In this document: positions 23,580 to 36,449 of the stretch, piece by piece
Layout of the letters: every line of letters starts with the position of its first letter
How positions within the stretch are numbered: the first letter of the stretch is position 1
Assembly (NCBI GenBank): GCA_025786725.1
Contig: JAHLTZ010000013.1
Span: 372,001-436,000 of the forward strand
Direction of reading: 5' to 3'
DNA from: Syncephalis fuscata
Taxonomy: Eukaryota; Zoopagomycota; Zoopagomycetes; Zoopagales; Piptocephalidaceae
DNA: 64,000 nt
The notes under the pieces: model-generated
What the model was told of the DNA's origin: nothing
What the model saw: only the letters and a program-made list of their open reading frames with translations
The model's database searches: none
Translations under genes and position numbers: made by a program

Positions 23580-26500
23580 GATGCTCGCTATATAAGTGTA
23601 GATATAATGTAATACGAATAAAAGTTAGTGCAAGTACTACTACTACTACTGGCGTATTAATGTTATGCAAGATATTAAAAAAATGTGAAAAATGGTAGGA
23701 GTAATTGATATTTTTCCAAAGCCAGAAATGGCCAACTTGCTTACCTTTTTAAATAAATCCAAATTAGATTTTAATTGAAGGTAGCACGTGAATGCTATTT
23801 TAAACGGTAAAGGCCAAAAGACAAAAGGGCTTGAGAGATGGCGGAATAGAGTCGCGTGGCTCTTTCTTCCCCCGCAACGTGGGCAAACTGATCAAGTAAA
23901 ACAATAAAACGTGGATGTGTGTTGCTCAGCCGATAATAGTCAGTAAGCCACTAAATTGGCAATAAACAAAACAAAAGTAAATTTGGTTGTCAAGCGAAAG
24001 CAAATCCGTTACAATATCAAAATGGACAATAAATCACTCAAGATAAATAGAAATAATCGAAACAAGCAGGTAAATAAAAGTTTCAATCAATGATGGTTTG
24101 ACTGTCACAACCGGTAGTGACTTGATAGCCAACTATTCGTGAACGATAGATAATTCCAAAGGAAAGAAAAAGAGATAACGAAGAAGCCGTAAAGATTGAA
24201 CAGTATTGTTCCTGGAAACAAATAACTAACTAAAAGAGTACGCTGGAAGAGGTGGAGATGGGAGGGGAATAGGTGGGAAATTGCATTGGCAATGAAACAA
24301 GAGAAGGGAAGTGTCCGCGAAATATGATGCCATTTAAGCTTGACGGTGATGTGCGTGAGTGCGTGAGTGTGTGTGCGTGTACACAATGACAACTCTAAAG
24401 AACAGTGGCAAGTCGCAAGTGGAAAAAAGGAGACGCAACCTGTCAGGTTATGCGAAGCAGGTAAGCCACGGCTACACAAACACAAACCAACATCTAGTCT
24501 TTGCTCTGATTTCCGTTCGTTTTCTGCGTTACATACTGCCTAGCAAAAGTATGCACATTATCACGGGAGTGGTAATGGAAGCAAGAGTAGGTGCATTTGT
24601 TACATGATACAGGTGTATGTGTCAGGTCGATTCGGAGAACCCACTGGCAATGATCAACAACCTATTATTTTCCACCGTCATTTACTGCAGGTTCTATTTT
24701 AATAAATGTCTGCAATTTATTTATATCCATAAATTGCTATTATTAATTAATTAATGCTGAACCTATTAAATTGTGAATGTCATTTTGTCCTGCTGTTGTG
24801 TAACCGTGCGTGGGTCAGCCGATACTATTACTTGCCAACAAGTAGTTGCTTTTCTTGTTAGGTTTGCTTTTTGTAATAGAGAAAAGGGAATTCCAGCAAG
24901 TGCACTGGCATGTGTAGTACCATCTTACAAATAGCCAAAGTGTCTAAACAATGCTATCAAGTCTTTATTGTCATCAACACAGGAGCAGCATTATTGTCGC
25001 AAACACATAGTGTGACGTTAGTTGAATTAGTACTGTTGTAAACCAATCGATAGCTTTGTATACAATTCTTTGTTCCTTTATTTGTTCGCTGGTTGTGTCC
25101 TATGACAGACAGGCAGACAAATAGGCGGATGAGCAATGTACTCCTTTTCTCTCTCTTTCTCCCTGTGTTCTGCTCGGTTCTAAATAGACTTGTTTGTCCG
25201 TGTACGCATAGCTGACGTGCACCGAGTCACCACTTGTTCCACATTTGCCGACTGGCTTCTACTATGATGATTTGCCCGCAAAACAGCCAACGCTGAAAAT
25301 AGTCGGCATAAACCAATTAACAGGCCGCCATTAAGTTATTCTCACCCTTGCCAATCATCTATCGATGGTCATACACGCCTATGCGATGAGACATGAGCGT
25401 CAAATGGCGTGTTCTACACTCTAGTAGATGGCTTCGTTACATTAGCGACTACACTGTCGGTATTTAATGCTGGTGGCTGTGTGTATCACGCTTGTTGCTT
25501 GTGGTAGTACTACTACTACTGCTACACTACTACCACTATTACTACTACCACTACTATTACTACTACTACTGCAAATAGGTCATAAGATTAGCACTTGTTT
25601 GTTTGTACTATGACTTGCTTGCTTGCGAATGCATAGCCAAGCCGAATCAACTATTCACCGACGGAGTTGGCATAACAGCAGCCGTTTCATTTGCCGCTCG
25701 TGCCTATCAATTCTATTGGACACCAAGAACAAAGAGTAAGTACTATTCAACCTGCTTCTTCAATTGTTTGAATAAACATTTTATTTGCACTGGTGTTAGT
25801 ATCATTTAGAATGTTATCAATAGTGTATATTAAATATAAATAAAAAATAATAACAAATTTATACCATCAAATATTGAATATAAAAGTTTGATTAAAAACT
25901 CGTTACTCTTTTAATACTGCGAATCTAGAACCATTATGGCCATGATCTGCTAGTACACGTGTTTTCAAATTTGATCAAAATTGTCAAAATTTAGCAAAAA
26001 ATGAATATGGCCGCGTTCAAACTGTGTGTACCATCTTAAAATGGCCAAGTCGTCTATCATGCCTATAATGCCAAACATGCCAGGACTACAAGTCTAAATA
26101 GGTGCAAGACTTGGAAACCTTGAAGGCCCCATTCGTCTAATGTTTATTCCTGATAATCGTTGTGCCATCATCCATTCAGCAATCTGTTGCTTTGCCAGTT
26201 AGATCTGTAAACCGGATCATAAAGATCCAGTAATCATAAACTGATTTATTTATACATTTATACGTACTGAGACACACACGCATGACTCAGTCCGATTTAC
26301 ATTGGCAATGGTGGCAATTGTTTTCGGTAAATAAAATCAAATCGCTTTATTGAACAAATACGTTGTAAAATAACTTGTTAGTTGACATGATGAAGCCGGT
26401 TTACGAGCAAAACATTGCATGTACAGTGCATACTCCTCCATCCATGCTTTCATGCTCTCTTGCATAGACGAACACGTACACACACATGACAACTCGTGCT

Positions 26501-26998
26501 GGATGGTCTGGTTAAACGGACATCAGTACCATAGCAACTACCATTCTAGTCTAATGGCTAACCAGTAACAATTACTTTTATTAGAAAGTGACATCAAAGA
26601 CTAGGCAAACACGCACACACACGCACACGCACACCGCACCGTACTTCGGTGTTCAAGTGCAGTCTTTATCGGAGTTGCAAGCATCATTCTATAGAGTAGC
26701 AAAAGAGCGACTATCTATCCAAGGTTCATTCTTCATAATCCCGCATTCTAAACTGTTCAATTCTACCGTCTTCTGTCATCTACTTGTTTTATACATATAC
26801 ATAATATATATACATAATATATAAATACATATACACCTATACACCTACTCTCTAATAGCTTTTTATTATATAAACTCGTAATATCTATTTTCCTATTTGA
26901 TTAAACATAATACTATAGTTTCTAAAAGGGTCGACTGCGACCACGCTTGTTATAAGCGCTGTATTTAGGCGCTTAAGAAGAATTACTGACGGAAAGTC
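23580..26998. other. Long intergenic region with microsatellites
   Basis: About 3.4 kb with no complete gene. It contains CT-rich tracts (e.g. 25142-25165), a TAC/ACT trinucleotide block at about 25504-25570, an AC-repeat at about 26610-26640, TA-rich runs (26795-26825), and one isolated coding-like exon at 25603-25737, listed separately. A short + frame at 24021-24068 ends at a GTAAAT donor-like site but leads nowhere visible. Confidence 0.45.
25603..25737 (+). other. Isolated coding-like exon, unassigned
   Basis: A stretch of balanced amino-acid composition (IAKPNQLFTDGVGITAAVS, then FAARAYQFYWTPRTK) stands out from the surrounding simple sequence and ends at a consensus donor (GTAAGT at 25736). 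I could not find a matching downstream exon or a start codon in good context. It could be a remnant of a decayed gene or a missed small gene. No family recognised. Confidence 0.25.
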
Positions 26999-28699
26999 AT
27001 GGTCTCTGAGGACTGGGCTAATCCGTTTTTTGGTCAAGGCGTTGAAAGAAATTGCCGGTAAGTAAACGTGTACGGAGCTCAAAGAAAAGTGATTTTATGG
27101 TCACAAGAGTTTTACCATGTTTGTATTGATAGCAATGTGGCTAACTTTTTAACTTTGTTGTATTTTTATCAATGTGTGTGTGTATTAAAGCTTCTACTCT
27201 GAAACCCATGATTGTGTATTTGAAGAAACGCTACTCTCCATCAATCTAGTAGCTCTTATACTTAGTTTCATCGGTAGCGTTGTCGGTCTATGGGGCATTG
27301 TTAAAATAGGCTGGAGAAAGAATGAACGCTGGAAGATTACAGAGAAGGTCGCGGCGTTTTTTACCTTTTATTTCATATGTAAGTATTTTAACTAGTGGCT
27401 AGTGTAAATGATGATAACATGCTATATTATTAGTCCGTCTAGCATTTCTCATTGCTCTAGTTGGTCGTATTCTAATCAACATATGGCCATTCTTATGGTA
27501 TTACAAAATAGCTGCTGGATATTTGTCTTAGCGGGATGTGTTATTTACATAGAAAGTTTGTAAGTAATCACAGCTACTAAAGCAACGATCAATCAGTGCT
27601 AATGTCTATGGCGTACAGAATGACTATTATCCCCACAAGAAGAAACACCCGAGGATCCAACTCTAGTAACAGCGATAAAATAGAAACACTCATATCTACA
27701 CAACTCTAATCATTGTAATTACTGCCAGTATTTTAACGGTGTTTGGATTTCTTGACGGATGGAGTCGTGAACGTGGCGAATATGACGATGAGCTACTATT
27801 TCATCGTATCCTTAAAGTGATCTATGCCATCATCTCGTATGTGGCAAGCTGGTTTATTTGGAAACATGGCCGAAAACTACATAAACTGGCTAAGAACCGT
27901 GCCAACGTTATGGAGCAATTTCCACAACGTGGGCGTAACCTTACGCCTCTAGTTATAGCGCCAATGCTAGAATCGTCGCCAGATACGAAAGAAATTGATT
28001 TCTCCACAAGTATTACCGGACAACAAAATGCTAAACAGCTACGACATAGCCAGTTTCGAGTGGGTAAAACAAAAGGCACAGGTATTAACTGTTATTAACG
28101 TACTTTACCACTAGTTGGACACCATTAACTGGGCCATTCTTATTGGTGGAACGGCATTTGGATCGTTTGCACTCCTCTACGCCGCTATCCTTCCAGAAGT
28201 TGTTACTAGACCAGGGCTCAATCTTTTATTTCATTTACTACTCAATGTTCTTACAACATTGATCTTTCTTTTAATGATGGTAGGTATAGCATGATAGCAT
28301 ATTTATAACTTATTAATTAACATTTTGTCAAATTAGATTATTCTAGTGTTTAGCGTTACATATCAACGTGAATTGGAACGCCAAAAGGCGGAAGCCTACC
28401 AAAAGACAGCCAACGATGGAACCTGCCCATACTCGTACAACGATAATCTATCGATTTGTACACGAAATACTTTAGATATGGTAGAGGCATCAAGGCTATC
28501 GGCCGCCATTGCCACACTGCAAGCCGAGGTTCGCCTTGAACCACTCATGGTGGTTGAACATAGTCTGGCACCGGCAACGCAACCAAGACAATTCGACAGT
28601 TTGAATGCAAGAGATAGTCTCACTCCTTCCTCATCAAGAAGAGTGCGAGATGACTGGATGTACTGTGCTTTGCAGGCTAGAGACTCGATTGCCAAATGA
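26999..28699 (+). CDS. Seven-helix receptor-like protein, tandem copy 1
   Basis: Exons begin at 26999-27057 (ending NCR) and 27191-27378, and continue through about 27434-27560, 27620-28040, 28118-28279 and 28337-28699. Helices are recognisable at INLVALILSFIGSVVGLWGI, FRLAFLIALVG, WIFVLAGCVIYI, TTLIIVITASILTVFGF, VIYAIISYVASWFIW, AILIGGTAFGSFALLYAA and LLNVLTTLIFLLMMIILVF. A cytosolic tail of ~110 residues follows. The family signature WKHGRKLHKLAKNRANVMEQ is present. The frame changes near 27506, 27637 and 27680. The three frames alternate in register with the paralogues and no nonsense substitution is needed, so sequence error is likely and decay possible. The last two coding blocks, separate exons in the other copies, are fused here. 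No known receptor family is recognised; a lineage-specific sensor is inferred. Confidence 0.6.
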
Positions 28700-30157
28700 T
28701 CAAAATAGTAGTGCATAAAATGCTTATTTTAATAATTATTCGATCAAAAATGCTATTTTGCCACTTATTCATTGATCAAAGCTAATTGCGCTAATATGTT
28801 TTATTTTTGACTATTAACGCACTGTTGGCTTTGCTGCTTTGATCTGCAATCTTTTGTAAACTATAAAATGTCTTGCCATTTTGTCGTCTTTTTTACTGGG
28901 TTTAATATGGTTATATTTGGTTTTAAAGACTAGCTAATAAAGTATATCGATTATTCCTGAGTACAATTAACGACTTTTATCAGTCATTTAACTACTCTAT
29001 GCACTTTTATTCACTCGTTTACTGTACAGTTCTAATAAGCTTATTACTACTTAATTTAACAAATAATGTGTATAAATATGATTATTGATATACCATTACG
29101 ATAAATATCGCAAATGTGGTGTGTTCACAATACTAATGTGGTGCATTTTCGTACTTGCAACGCACGAATACAACGATAAAGTTACTATTTCGGTTCCGAT
29201 TAGCTGAGAATCACGGCCTAGACTGATGCAATGAGGGCGACTAAAATGGAAAATGGACTAACCGTGGCAAACCATGTGTTCGGAATGATTCTTTATTCTT
29301 TGGCATCATTTGCCGACTTTTAAGTCTACATTGGAACAAACAAAAAATATTTACGCCAAGACTCAATGTAATTTATGTTCTTCAAGTATTTTGACAATAT
29401 ACTGTGTACAAAGTGCAACGTATAACTCAATTATGATCGTGATCATCATGATTCTGATCATAAGCATATCGAATTATTAAATTCATGGGGCATGATACGC
29501 AATTAACATGAATGCGGCATCAATAAACTATACCGGTTTCATGAAATGCAGTAGCATTCCCGGGCGAACATTGTTCCACTACGTGCCTTACCTTGTCGCC
29601 TATAGCTTCAACGCCACTCTATAGCTTATAGCATTAGGCGATTAATGTAATTGAACTATGTTCTAGTCACTCCTATACCTAATCGATAAATCTAGCCGTC
29701 CATTGCTGGCATTTGGACAAAAGGTCTAGAGGTATTAATAGCTATGCACGTCCAAACGCATGTTTGCACCAGCCAATCATGCTTCTTGGCTTTAGAACAA
29801 CAGAGCACGTTAGGCTGCATGGAAAAGGCCAACGCTAACACTTGGATAGTGTTTGTATACCCTGCCACATTACCAATTAAAAGCACTGGATACCATGCGA
29901 TATTTCTGCTATCGTTTTCAAGTTTTGTATGTTCTCGTATTTGGCCAACAACGCAAAAGTCCACTTTTTAGTATATATTTGTTTTTTCTTTCTAGTCCGC
30001 TTCGTCCTTTATTTTGTATTAATATCTCTGTCACTACCACTAATCCAACTTATGTAATAGCAGTATTTACAAGTTATAAATATCTATAAATATCTATACA
30101 TCTATATTGCAACGTCTAGACTACTTTTAAACAAAAAAGAACGTTATTAGTTGCGCG
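28700..30157. other. Intergenic spacer between receptor copies 1 and 2
   Basis: About 1.45 kb without supported genes. The frames at 29692-30089 lie on both strands, have low-quality composition and look spurious. An ATAAATATCT repeat lies near 30078-30105, immediately upstream of copy 2. Confidence 0.45.
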
Positions 30158-32228
30158 ATGCAGTCGGAACAAGACTGGGTGGTTTTGGGCGTAGCAGAAG
30201 GCAAACGAGCTTGTCGGTAGGTGTTTATTTCTACTTTTGTAAATGATTGATGCGTCATTTAGTGATATAACAAGTACCCTCTGCGTCATCCTAATAAATA
30301 ATAATATTAACGACGTTTTATATATTTTCTGTTTAGCACTCATTGGGAAATATATGACTGTAAAGACGAGACCATCCTGCTACATATTGCCCTAGCTAGT
30401 GTTGCTTTTTCAAGCTTTAGTATTGTATTGAGCTTTGGCACTATTTTTACGCATTGGATATTTCGAAAAAAATTGCCTTGGTCGGCCGCTGAAATGTTTA
30501 CAATTTATGCTGTAATGTCGCAGCTTAGTAAGTATTAAGTGGTAAAAAAATGATGTGAATTAATAGCAACGTAATGCTAGCTCGACTCCTTTTCTTAGGC
30601 ATAGTATTAGCAGGATTTGGTCGTAATCAGCCGACACTTATGAACTTTGGATATGTGTTTCCCATGCTATTTCTATTTATAGCACTACTAACTTATGGTC
30701 GAACAATGTAAGAAGTACCGAAATTAGAAATTGATTAATATATCATACTAATAATAATAATAATAACAATAATACTGATAATACTGATAACTTTACTGTT
30801 GTGGCTATTGTTTTTAGTATTTCTGTTTATCCGCCACAGCATCAACATCCTTCTAATACAGGATTTGGCCCAAAAGCCACTTGTTTCTTGACCATTGTCT
30901 TCTGCACCATCACTATTATGGGTTATTTCTGCGCAGCACTCATTGCCGGCTCCTCAAATCAAGAAAATAAATACACCGTGGAGCGTTGGTGCTTGGGAAT
31001 GCTTTACATTTTCGAAGGTGTAGCCGCAGGTACAAGCTGTCTTTTTGTTTGGCACTATGGCACAGAGCTTCATATATTGGTTATACAGAGAACAGGTATA
31101 CTATCTCAATTTGTCTCAGCGAATCAACGATCACGTAACAACGAAGAGGGCAATAAAGCAGAGATGGCCCATTTGAAATTTTCAAAGAAACGAGTAAGTT
31201 GTATTTGATTCGCAAAATAAGCATATCCAATATTGTGTACGCTTTTCTCTGTTTGTATAGGTTCGACTACTTAGTCAGGCTTGTGGTCTTTGTGGACTTA
31301 TATTTACCCCAATATGTTTTCTTCATGGATTATTTGTGCAACAAATATACAACTCAACACCACTTATCATTATTAGTTCTGTTGTATTAAACCTTGGCAT
31401 TCCTTTAATAGTTTTTATCATTATAGTAAGTAATGATTTAATTTGCTATTGCTTTACTTATTAAACTGTATTATTATTATTATATTTAAATTGATAGATA
31501 CAGCTGTTTATTAGGTAAGGATTTTAATAAATATATAATATTATGTCATTACTAATTGGCATTGCAATAGCAAAATTCGTCAAGTTTGGTTAATTAGAAA
31601 GAGATCACGTCAAAATTTAAATAAATTATCAAATGTACTCATACAACGTGAGGAGCAGGCAAATTCCTCATCGCCTTTATTAATAGGCTATACACTTAAA
31701 CACGCATCGGCCGAGGTAGGAATTGTTTCAGATGACGCGGTATTTCCGTATAGTATTGCCGATGTGCCGCTGGTCGACATGCCAAACGATGCCATGTGTC
31801 GGTCGCCCGACGATATCGACTATTTTGAACATAGCAATGAATCGGTACGCGCTGGCGGTAAATCGCTTGCCCATGCCTACAGTATCGGTAGTTTACCGCT
31901 GGTTGAAGTAACCGCTGAGCCTAGGTGTCGGCTAGGCATCAATCGAAACAGACGTCGCCAGTGTCACGACAATAACGTGGATCCAGAATCACAGCTACTA
32001 TCGCTGGCTATGGATTTGAATACATCAACTTTGGATCCAAGACAGGTCCTTGGTTTTTCCGGAAGTAACATTTTAATTGATGCCAGCAATGAAATTTATA
32101 CCGGCCACAGCTATGGCGATGATGATGATGATGATGCTGCTAATGAAAATGCTGATTCTGAATCAATTAACATGGCTCGAGGTCATGAAATATCATGGGT
32201 CCAACCACAGCCACGAGACAAACGATAA
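30158..32228 (+). CDS. Seven-helix receptor-like protein, tandem copy 2
   Basis: Seven exons in one intact frame: 30158-30216, 30337-30527, 30599-30707, 30818-31193, 31261-31425, 31498-31514 (17 nt) and 31571-32228, about 520 residues. A short extracellular N-terminus ends ACR/THWEIYDCKDE. Helices lie at IALASVAFSSFSIVLSFGTI, FTIYAVMSQLSIVLAGFG, VFPMLFLFIALLTYG, TIVFCTITIMGYFCAALIAG, LYIFEGVAAGTSCLFVWHYG, ACGLCGLIFTPICFLHGLF and SSVVLNLGIPLIVFIII. The long cytosolic tail (~220 residues) starts with a basic stretch (RQVWLIRKRSRQNL) and ends in an Asp-rich run. The signature WHYGTELHILVIQRTGILSQ follows helix 5. Topology and tandem expansion suggest a chemosensory GPCR-like role, which is inference only. 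It is the best-preserved member and the reference for the exon map of the family. Confidence 0.75.
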
Positions 32229-32628
32229 TCAATACTTGGCTTGCTATCTATAGTCCTTATTTACATGTTGCTTAATGGTTTATCCGCTAACCTAACATGA
32301 CACATCCTCTCTATCCCTTGGTTATTATTTGTAACGCCGGTCTCCTCTTTCCATACATACCACATGAGCATTTGCATCAATACCTGCATCCATAGCTGGG
32401 TATTTAAAAAAAGCCCACCAGTCTATTTGATAAAACAAGTTTTTAACCATGTTTGAGTGTCTGTCTCAATATGCTGTAACATGCAGTATGAGGCCTAGAA
32501 GCATACTTTTTCTATTTGAACCACTATATATCTATTTTTTCGGCGTTTATTTTACTTCAATTACAAAGCATTACAGTGCAATCTTTTACTACATCGTGTA
32601 ACTTTGCTGGTGGACTAAATATGTCGTA
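32229..32628. other. Short spacer upstream of receptor copy 3
   Basis: 400 bases, no coding signal. It presumably contains the 3' UTR of copy 2 and the promoter of copy 3. Confidence 0.5.
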
Positions 32629-34142
32629 ATGGATTCACATACAAACAATCATCATCCGCCTTTATGTCGGTAGGTGGTCATTCACATGTACTTAACGCTG
32701 TTTGACTCCGTCAATAACGTATATTCTTTAGTATTTACTCTGATATTTATTCGTGCAAATATCATGAGGGCATGCGCATAGTTGCTATTATAACTGCTTC
32801 ACTTGCTGGTCTTGGAAGCATATCGGTCGGAGTCTACGCGTGGATTCGATTTAAGCGTCGTCACATACCAATAGGCGCAACTGAACAGGTTGCTGTGTTC
32901 CTTGGAGTTCATATATTAGGTATGTAACAGATTAGACGACAACAACAGCTTTTTTATGCCAATACGTTAGAGCGTCTGTGTTTCTGGGCATTGACATTAT
33001 CTGAAATCCTTAGAGGGCAATATGTACTAACAGCGCTTTTAAGCAATATGGGCTGGGTGCCTTTAATATTTGCCTCATTTGCTTATTTGTACAATGTGTA
33101 AGTAACATTGGTATGACATGAAGTGCCATTTAAATAGCACGTGTGCCTGTGTGTGTAATATACTAATCAATCGATTGATTAATAGTGTTGTGGCCTGTCC
33201 ACTACCAAATTTAAGCTGTGCCCAATCTCAGGCACGAACACGGCGCGTTCGCATTATTATTATAAGTTCAGCTGTGCTTTTATTCCTGTCATGTTTCGCA
33301 ATATCTGTGGCAGCGGGTATTTATCGCAACAAGCATAAACATATTGTTGAAATGAAAATAATGGGTGGCATGCTTTACCTTTATGGTTTTACACTTTTGG
33401 CAGTATCATTGGCAATGTGGCGGTATGGCTTTCGTCTCCAGAAATTGGTAAAGCAACGAACCAATGTTCTTAACCAGTTTGGAGATAATGAGCGACGCAT
33501 TGCATCGGCTGCACAGCAGCGCCATCTAAACGGCATTAATCAGCCACCGGATAACAGTATAGCATTTCGTAGTAGTCATGAACGGGTAAATTTCAGAATT
33601 ACTTTAGAGTAAAGCGGATATTAACTACGCGGTTACTTTCTACAGCTACGCTCGGTTAACCGGTTCCTAATTCCCATTGGAATAATATTCGGACTAGCTC
33701 TCCTCCTGGCAGGCATTTTTGGCAGGAGATACTATGAGAAGCAAGAGTACAGCGTTGTTATAAGTATACTAGTTAATGCCATGTGTATATTCTTTGTTGT
33801 ACTCATTGAGGTACGTGCAATTTTATGTTATTTATTCCCATTAATCAATGATATCAAAACATAATAGAGCTATCTGACCATTAGGTAAGTGATTGTAGCA
33901 TTGATGAAGACAACGACTAAATCAAATAAATTAGTTTCTTTCGAGAATACACACAAGAGAACAGGGACCGTGCAAAGCTAGTGCCAGAAGCGGCCTGTTC
34001 GACAGAAAGTGCAGCATCACCTTTGACCTCGATGGATGCATTAGAACTGGATTATTCAAGGCTACTCCCGCTCAATCCGGTCAATTCTTCCGGAACTAAA
34101 CCACCATTGCATTACATAGCAGAGGAGGACGCAGCAAACTAG
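32629..34142 (+). CDS. Seven-helix receptor-like protein, tandem copy 3
   Basis: Seven exons with an unbroken frame: 32629-32669, 32732-32919, 32971-33097, 33186-33585, 33646-33810, 33868-33884 (17 nt) and 33935-34142, about 380 residues. The N-terminus ends LCR, followed by IYSDIYSCKYHE, which matches the conserved Cys-Lys after the first junction of the other copies. Seven hydrophobic segments include IVAIITASLAGLGSISVGVY, ISSAVLLFLSCFAISVAAG, LYLYGFTLLAVSLAMWRYG, LIPIGIIFGLALLLAGIF and ILVNAMCIFFVVLIE. The signature WRYGFRLQKLVKQRTNVLNQ follows helix 5. The tail is short (~75 residues), much shorter than in copy 2. Intron positions and phases match copy 2 throughout. No named family recognised. 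Confidence 0.75.
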
Positions 34143-34812
34143 TATTGAGTGCCGAGACCACTGTGACAACTACATACGCATCGACTACCATCTGCTGTTA
34201 TACCATCCTTAGATACAAGACTCGCCGGGCCGATTCATCAGTGCATTGCATTATACATTAATTAGTTTTTAACTATAATTCATTAATAAATATAATTGTT
34301 TTTCATCCCTCAGTAAAATGTTGCATTTTTAGTGCTTATTAACAAAAATTACGGCACCACTAATTTAGACCGTAAATGTATTGCTGTTTTTGTATGAAAA
34401 TCGGGTATAAAATGGTTATCTGCCTACCAAGCCTTAACTGCTGCAAATATGAATGTAGCATGACTTGGAGTACGTGCATTCTAGGCCTTTTGCAGTTGAA
34501 CCAATTTGACAGCAAGCATAGATCATGTACCCGTATTTTTATTCACAATAGAGCAGTTATACAATTATGATTGGATGGTAGTTTATAGCATGCTAGTACA
34601 ACAGATTCACGACATGAACACGCGGTTATCAGCAATATAACCGGTTGGTCCTCAAACTAGAAACACGAAGTATTGTATCATTTATTGCCATAAATCCGCA
34701 TTTGGTTATCAGTCGCCACTCTACTTGTTTAGCTCTTCTCTTTTTTACATTTATGCGTAACATTCTTGCTTTAATATAAAATCCACTCGTACCTTAGTGT
34801 CTACTACGTGAC
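34143..34812. other. Spacer between receptor copies 3 and 4
   Basis: Non-coding; the short frame at 34376-34570 has no family match. It presumably holds the promoter of copy 4. Confidence 0.5.
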
Positions 34813-36449
34813 ATGAATCATAATATAAATGATATAGAAAAATCCTCAATATGTCGGTGAGTCAACTTGAACGTGATGCCGTTATACATCAAACACACAG
34901 CCTAATTTCGTCGAAACTTATCCTAGCACCTATGCCGACTTGTATAGTTGCAAGGATGAAGTGACTCTATTCTACATATACATAGTGTCCATTGTCCTAG
35001 CTGCAATTGGTCTATTGCTGCGTTATTTGTTTTTTGGCTTCGTTATAAACGACGCCACTTGGCTTGGGCACCAACAGAAGGCGTAGCATTTTGGTTTGGA
35101 CTGCACATTATAGGTATAAAAAAGCAGTGACCAAACTAATACATAACAGATTGCTGATCTAATTTAATAGAAAGATTTTTTTATTTATATTAATAATTAC
35201 CGGAGTAATTGAAAAAGAAAATGAACTAAAGGGTGCTTTATGCGCGTTAGCCTGGTCATTGGCATTGATGGCCGTTTACGAGTATATTGGTGGCGTGTAA
35301 GTGCACTGCGGTTTATCTAGATGAATTGAGCCATAACTATTTGTAGGCTTGCAGCTAGTCCCCCGCCCAATTTAACTCAGCACCAGATCCTTGTACGCAA
35401 CAGGCGGCTACGTCGTTTTTTATCAATAGGAATTGCGATTGCTATAATCATTAGTATTGCTGTCGCGCTTTTAACCGGAAAATTCCGCTCTACTGGGAAT
35501 TATGATTTTGAAATTATTATGATGCAAATATTTTTACTTGATTATACAGTATGCCTATTAATTATGATTGGCATTGTCTGGTATTTTGGTGTTAAAATTC
35601 AGCGCCTAGTACGTCAACGTGCAACTATACTAGAGCAATTTAGTGAACAAGATCGCAGCTCAAACCTACCACCGGTTCGTTATCAATATAGCATGAATAG
35701 AGATACGGCAAACGCAAAAGCATCGCTAAATAGCAGCGCAGAAAGGGTAAGCGTATTATATAATCATTTGTTATTATTATTGTATTTTATTAAAAACTGA
35801 TTTAAAAATATAGATGTATTTTATCAATTATTGCTTTTTTGGTTCGGCCTCATTTTTGCTATCGTTCTGACTGCCTATGCAGTTAAAACACAACGATATT
35901 TGAAAGCGTGCTATGGAATAATATTGTTAGCGGCTTTGTTAATGTTGGTGGATCAGCCATGGCAACTTTCATTGAGGTAAGTATTTAAACTATCCTGCAT
36001 CAATGGCACTAAGCAATTATATTTTCGTTTTTAGATCTATTTGAGTATAGGGTAATTGCTAGTATGATGATGGAATTAGTCATTAACGTTAACCTGTTAG
36101 TTTCCTTAGACTTTATCTAAAAGACAATCGACGACATACAAATCGTTCATCTAATCAGAAACTGTCACCGCCAACTAATTTATCGCCTAGCTGCTCTATT
36201 GAGCTGCCAGCCTTAGACTATCCAAACTGGTCAAGTAATAATACAATTAATCACTCTGATGAAGAATCTGGTAACAAGCTAGTACTTCAAAATGCACTTA
36301 GTGACTGTGCAACACTACCATCCGAATCAACTGCCATTACGTCGATGGACATGGACGTGGTGGACCAAACGATAAATGTACCAACTATGCACATTACACC
36401 ACGTCCGGCTCACATCACTTTTATTAATCGTGAAAATAAGAACTCATAA
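34813..36449 (+). CDS. Seven-helix receptor-like protein, tandem copy 4 (frame broken in T runs)
   Basis: The seven-exon structure matches copies 2 and 3: 34813-34856 (ending ICR), 34927-35113, 35171-35296, 35347-35746, 35814-35976, 36035-36051 (17 nt) and 36101-36449. It keeps TYADLYSCKDE, the signature WYFGVKIQRLVRQRATILEQ, the helices and a ~115-residue Ser/Asn-rich tail. The frame breaks four times, each at a T run (35030-35035, 35176-35182, 35835-35840, 35899-35901). In every case one additional T restores alignment with the paralogues, and no nonsense or splice-site mutation is seen. I therefore annotate it as a probably functional gene with consensus errors; a young pseudogene is the alternative. 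Confidence 0.65.

Noticed and set aside
24105-24607. Overlapping frames on both strands at 24.1-24.6 kb
   Set aside because: Low-complexity His/Ser/Leu or GT-repeat-derived composition, no splice continuity and no motif.
31199-31911. Short frames overlapping receptor copy 2 exons in other frames
   Set aside because: Paralogue comparison and splice sites fix a different frame for these bases.
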